A DNA stretch of 64,000 nt from Pseudomonas sp. B21-023 (GTDB lineage: Bacteria; Pseudomonadota; Gammaproteobacteria; Pseudomonadales; Pseudomonadaceae). The DNA lies in assembly GCF_024749165.1 (NCBI RefSeq), contig NZ_CP087190.1:248001-312000 (forward strand), written 5' to 3'. Positions 63,444 to 64,000 of the stretch are shown here, one piece after another. Within the stretch, counting starts at the first letter, position 1; each line of letters opens with the position of its first letter. Below the pieces are notes generated by a model. It was not told the origin of the DNA. It made no database searches and was given only the letters and a program-made list of their open reading frames with translations. The translations under genes were made by a program, and so were the position numbers.

Positions 63444-63484
63444 AGGCTATGCCGCGCATGGCCAAGGGGTTTGATCCGGATCAA
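63444..63484 (-). promoter_or_regulatory. ANR/DNR-dependent promoter of the DUF3079 gene
   Basis: TTGATCCGGATCAA (63471-63484) is a perfect FNR/ANR/DNR site (TTGAT-N4-ATCAA). On the minus strand a -10 TAGCCT ends at 63444, which puts the box centre near -41 of the expected start, the class II activator position. The box lies 6 nt beyond the nirK stop. Confidence 0.8.
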
Positions 63485-63489
63485 TACCG

Positions 63490-63999
63490 CTAGCGGATCG
63501 GCCCGGGCGCCTGCACCTGCTTCATCAAGTCGTCATTCCACTGCCCCTCCACCTGCACATGCGCGGCGGCGCCGAGCATCACCGCCTCGATCAGGTTGTG
63601 GTTGAGGTAGGTGTACACGCCGGGCTGGCGGAAGGTGTACAACGCCGCCCCCGCCGCGCCGCCGGGGATGAACCAGGTCTCCAGGTTGCGCTGCGGCGGG
63701 TTGGCGAACTTGCCCGAGGCCCAGACGTAGTCGCCGTGGCCGCCGATCAGGTGCGGGCGAGTATCACGGTTGGCCTGGGAATGGACGATCAGCACGGTCT
63801 CGCCCACCTTGGCGGTGAGCGCCTGCTTGCCGGTCAGGGCGCCGACGCTGCCGTTGAACACCACATGGCTGGGCACCAGCCCCTTCATCAGCTGGCTCAT
63901 GTCACCGAAGCTGGCCATGGGGTTGGCGTAGCGCTTGTACTTGCCGTCCTTGTCGCGGGGGATGTAGTAGTCCTGCTCGCCGATATACCAGACCTTGTC
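63490..63999 (-). CDS. nirK: Copper-containing nitrite reductase, 3' part (cut by window edge)
   Basis: C-terminal 169 residues; the rest is beyond the window. The second cupredoxin domain is plain: [81 protein letters not shown] and [20 protein letters not shown]. The His residues in [10 protein letters not shown] and NHNLIEA belong to the type-2 copper site and its surroundings. NirK reduces nitrite to nitric oxide in the periplasm. The DUF3079 gene follows. Confidence 0.93.
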   Translation of the reverse strand, partial: DKVWYIGEQDYYIPRDKDGKYKRYANPMASFGDMSQLMKGLVPSHVVFNGSVGALTGKQALTAKVGETVLIVHSQANRDTRPHLIGGHGDYVWASGKFANPPQRNLETWFIPGGAAGAALYTFRQPGVYTYLNHNLIEAVMLGAAAHVQVEGQWNDDLMKQVQAPGPIR

Positions 64000-64000
64000 G

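Overview
The window (64 kb, GC-rich) looks like a chromosome segment of a fluorescent Pseudomonas, most likely the P. putida group. Protein sequences and gene order (pot genes, a two-adaptor RND pump, oscA-sbp-cysTWA, serA beside D-2-hydroxyglutarate dehydrogenase, rpiA, ilvA, rppH-ptsP, lgt-thyA, cadR-cadA) match what I remember of that group, and the many intergenic palindromes of the GTGGGAGC-GGCTTGCC-GCGA type are typical Pseudomonas REP elements. No rRNA, tRNA or CRISPR array was seen. Both edges cut a gene: potF at the left, a copper nitrite reductase (nirK, minus strand) at the right.

Layout. 1-3.6 kb: putrescine ABC transporter potFGHI. 3.6-10.1 kb: an AAA ATPase, then a TriABC-like RND efflux operon with two membrane-fusion lipoproteins. 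10.2-14.5 kb: sulfate-starvation operon oscA-sbp-cysT-cysW-cysA. 14.9-16.9 kb: tonB-exbB-exbD. 17-23 kb: probable sulfur-scavenging block: an RBBP9-type hydrolase, an unusual sigma-54-activator-like ATPase, an orphan MetQ-like binding protein and a four-gene amino-acid-type ABC transporter. 23-31.8 kb: mixed metabolic genes, including a penicillin-acylase-family Ntn hydrolase, an acetyltransferase, a 2OG-Fe(II) oxygenase and a half-size binding protein. 31.86-33.19 kb: an intact IS3-family element with a 3-bp target duplication, inserted just 3' of serA. 33.2-48.2 kb: conserved core genes (serA, D2HGDH, rpiA, ilvA, rppH, ptsP, lgt, thyA). 48.3-51.1 kb: cadmium/zinc resistance (cadR/cadA). 51.2-56.7 kb: aminophosphonate uptake genes plus a PhnZ-type diiron oxygenase. 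56.8-57.5 kb: HicAB. 57.5-62.1 kb: a two-component system divergent from a TonB-dependent receptor. 62.1-63.2 kb: hipB with a broken hipA. 63.2-64 kb: a DUF3079 protein behind a perfect ANR/DNR box, and nirK.

How it fits together. The promoters of oscA (10251-10317) and of the 17045 hydrolase gene (16955-17020) share the same spaced blocks. This ties the hydrolase, and perhaps the downstream ATPase gene, to the sulfate-starvation response. TonB-ExbB-ExbD could energise receptors such as the one at 59.8 kb. The 3' end is a typical accessory region: toxin-antitoxin loci, one decayed, a regulated receptor, and denitrification functions.

The most notable items are: the shared sulfur promoter; an AAA+ activator lacking both the GAFTGA loop and a DNA-binding helix-turn-helix; a PhnZ oxygenase with no PhnY beside it; a DUF3079 gene with a class II ANR-type promoter; a hipA deletion-frameshift beside an intact hipB and a large operator; an OmpR-type direct repeat in front of the TonB receptor; and a 27-codon ORF with a good ribosome-binding site opposite the ABC operon. 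All family assignments were made by reading motifs and from memory of the families; no database search was run.
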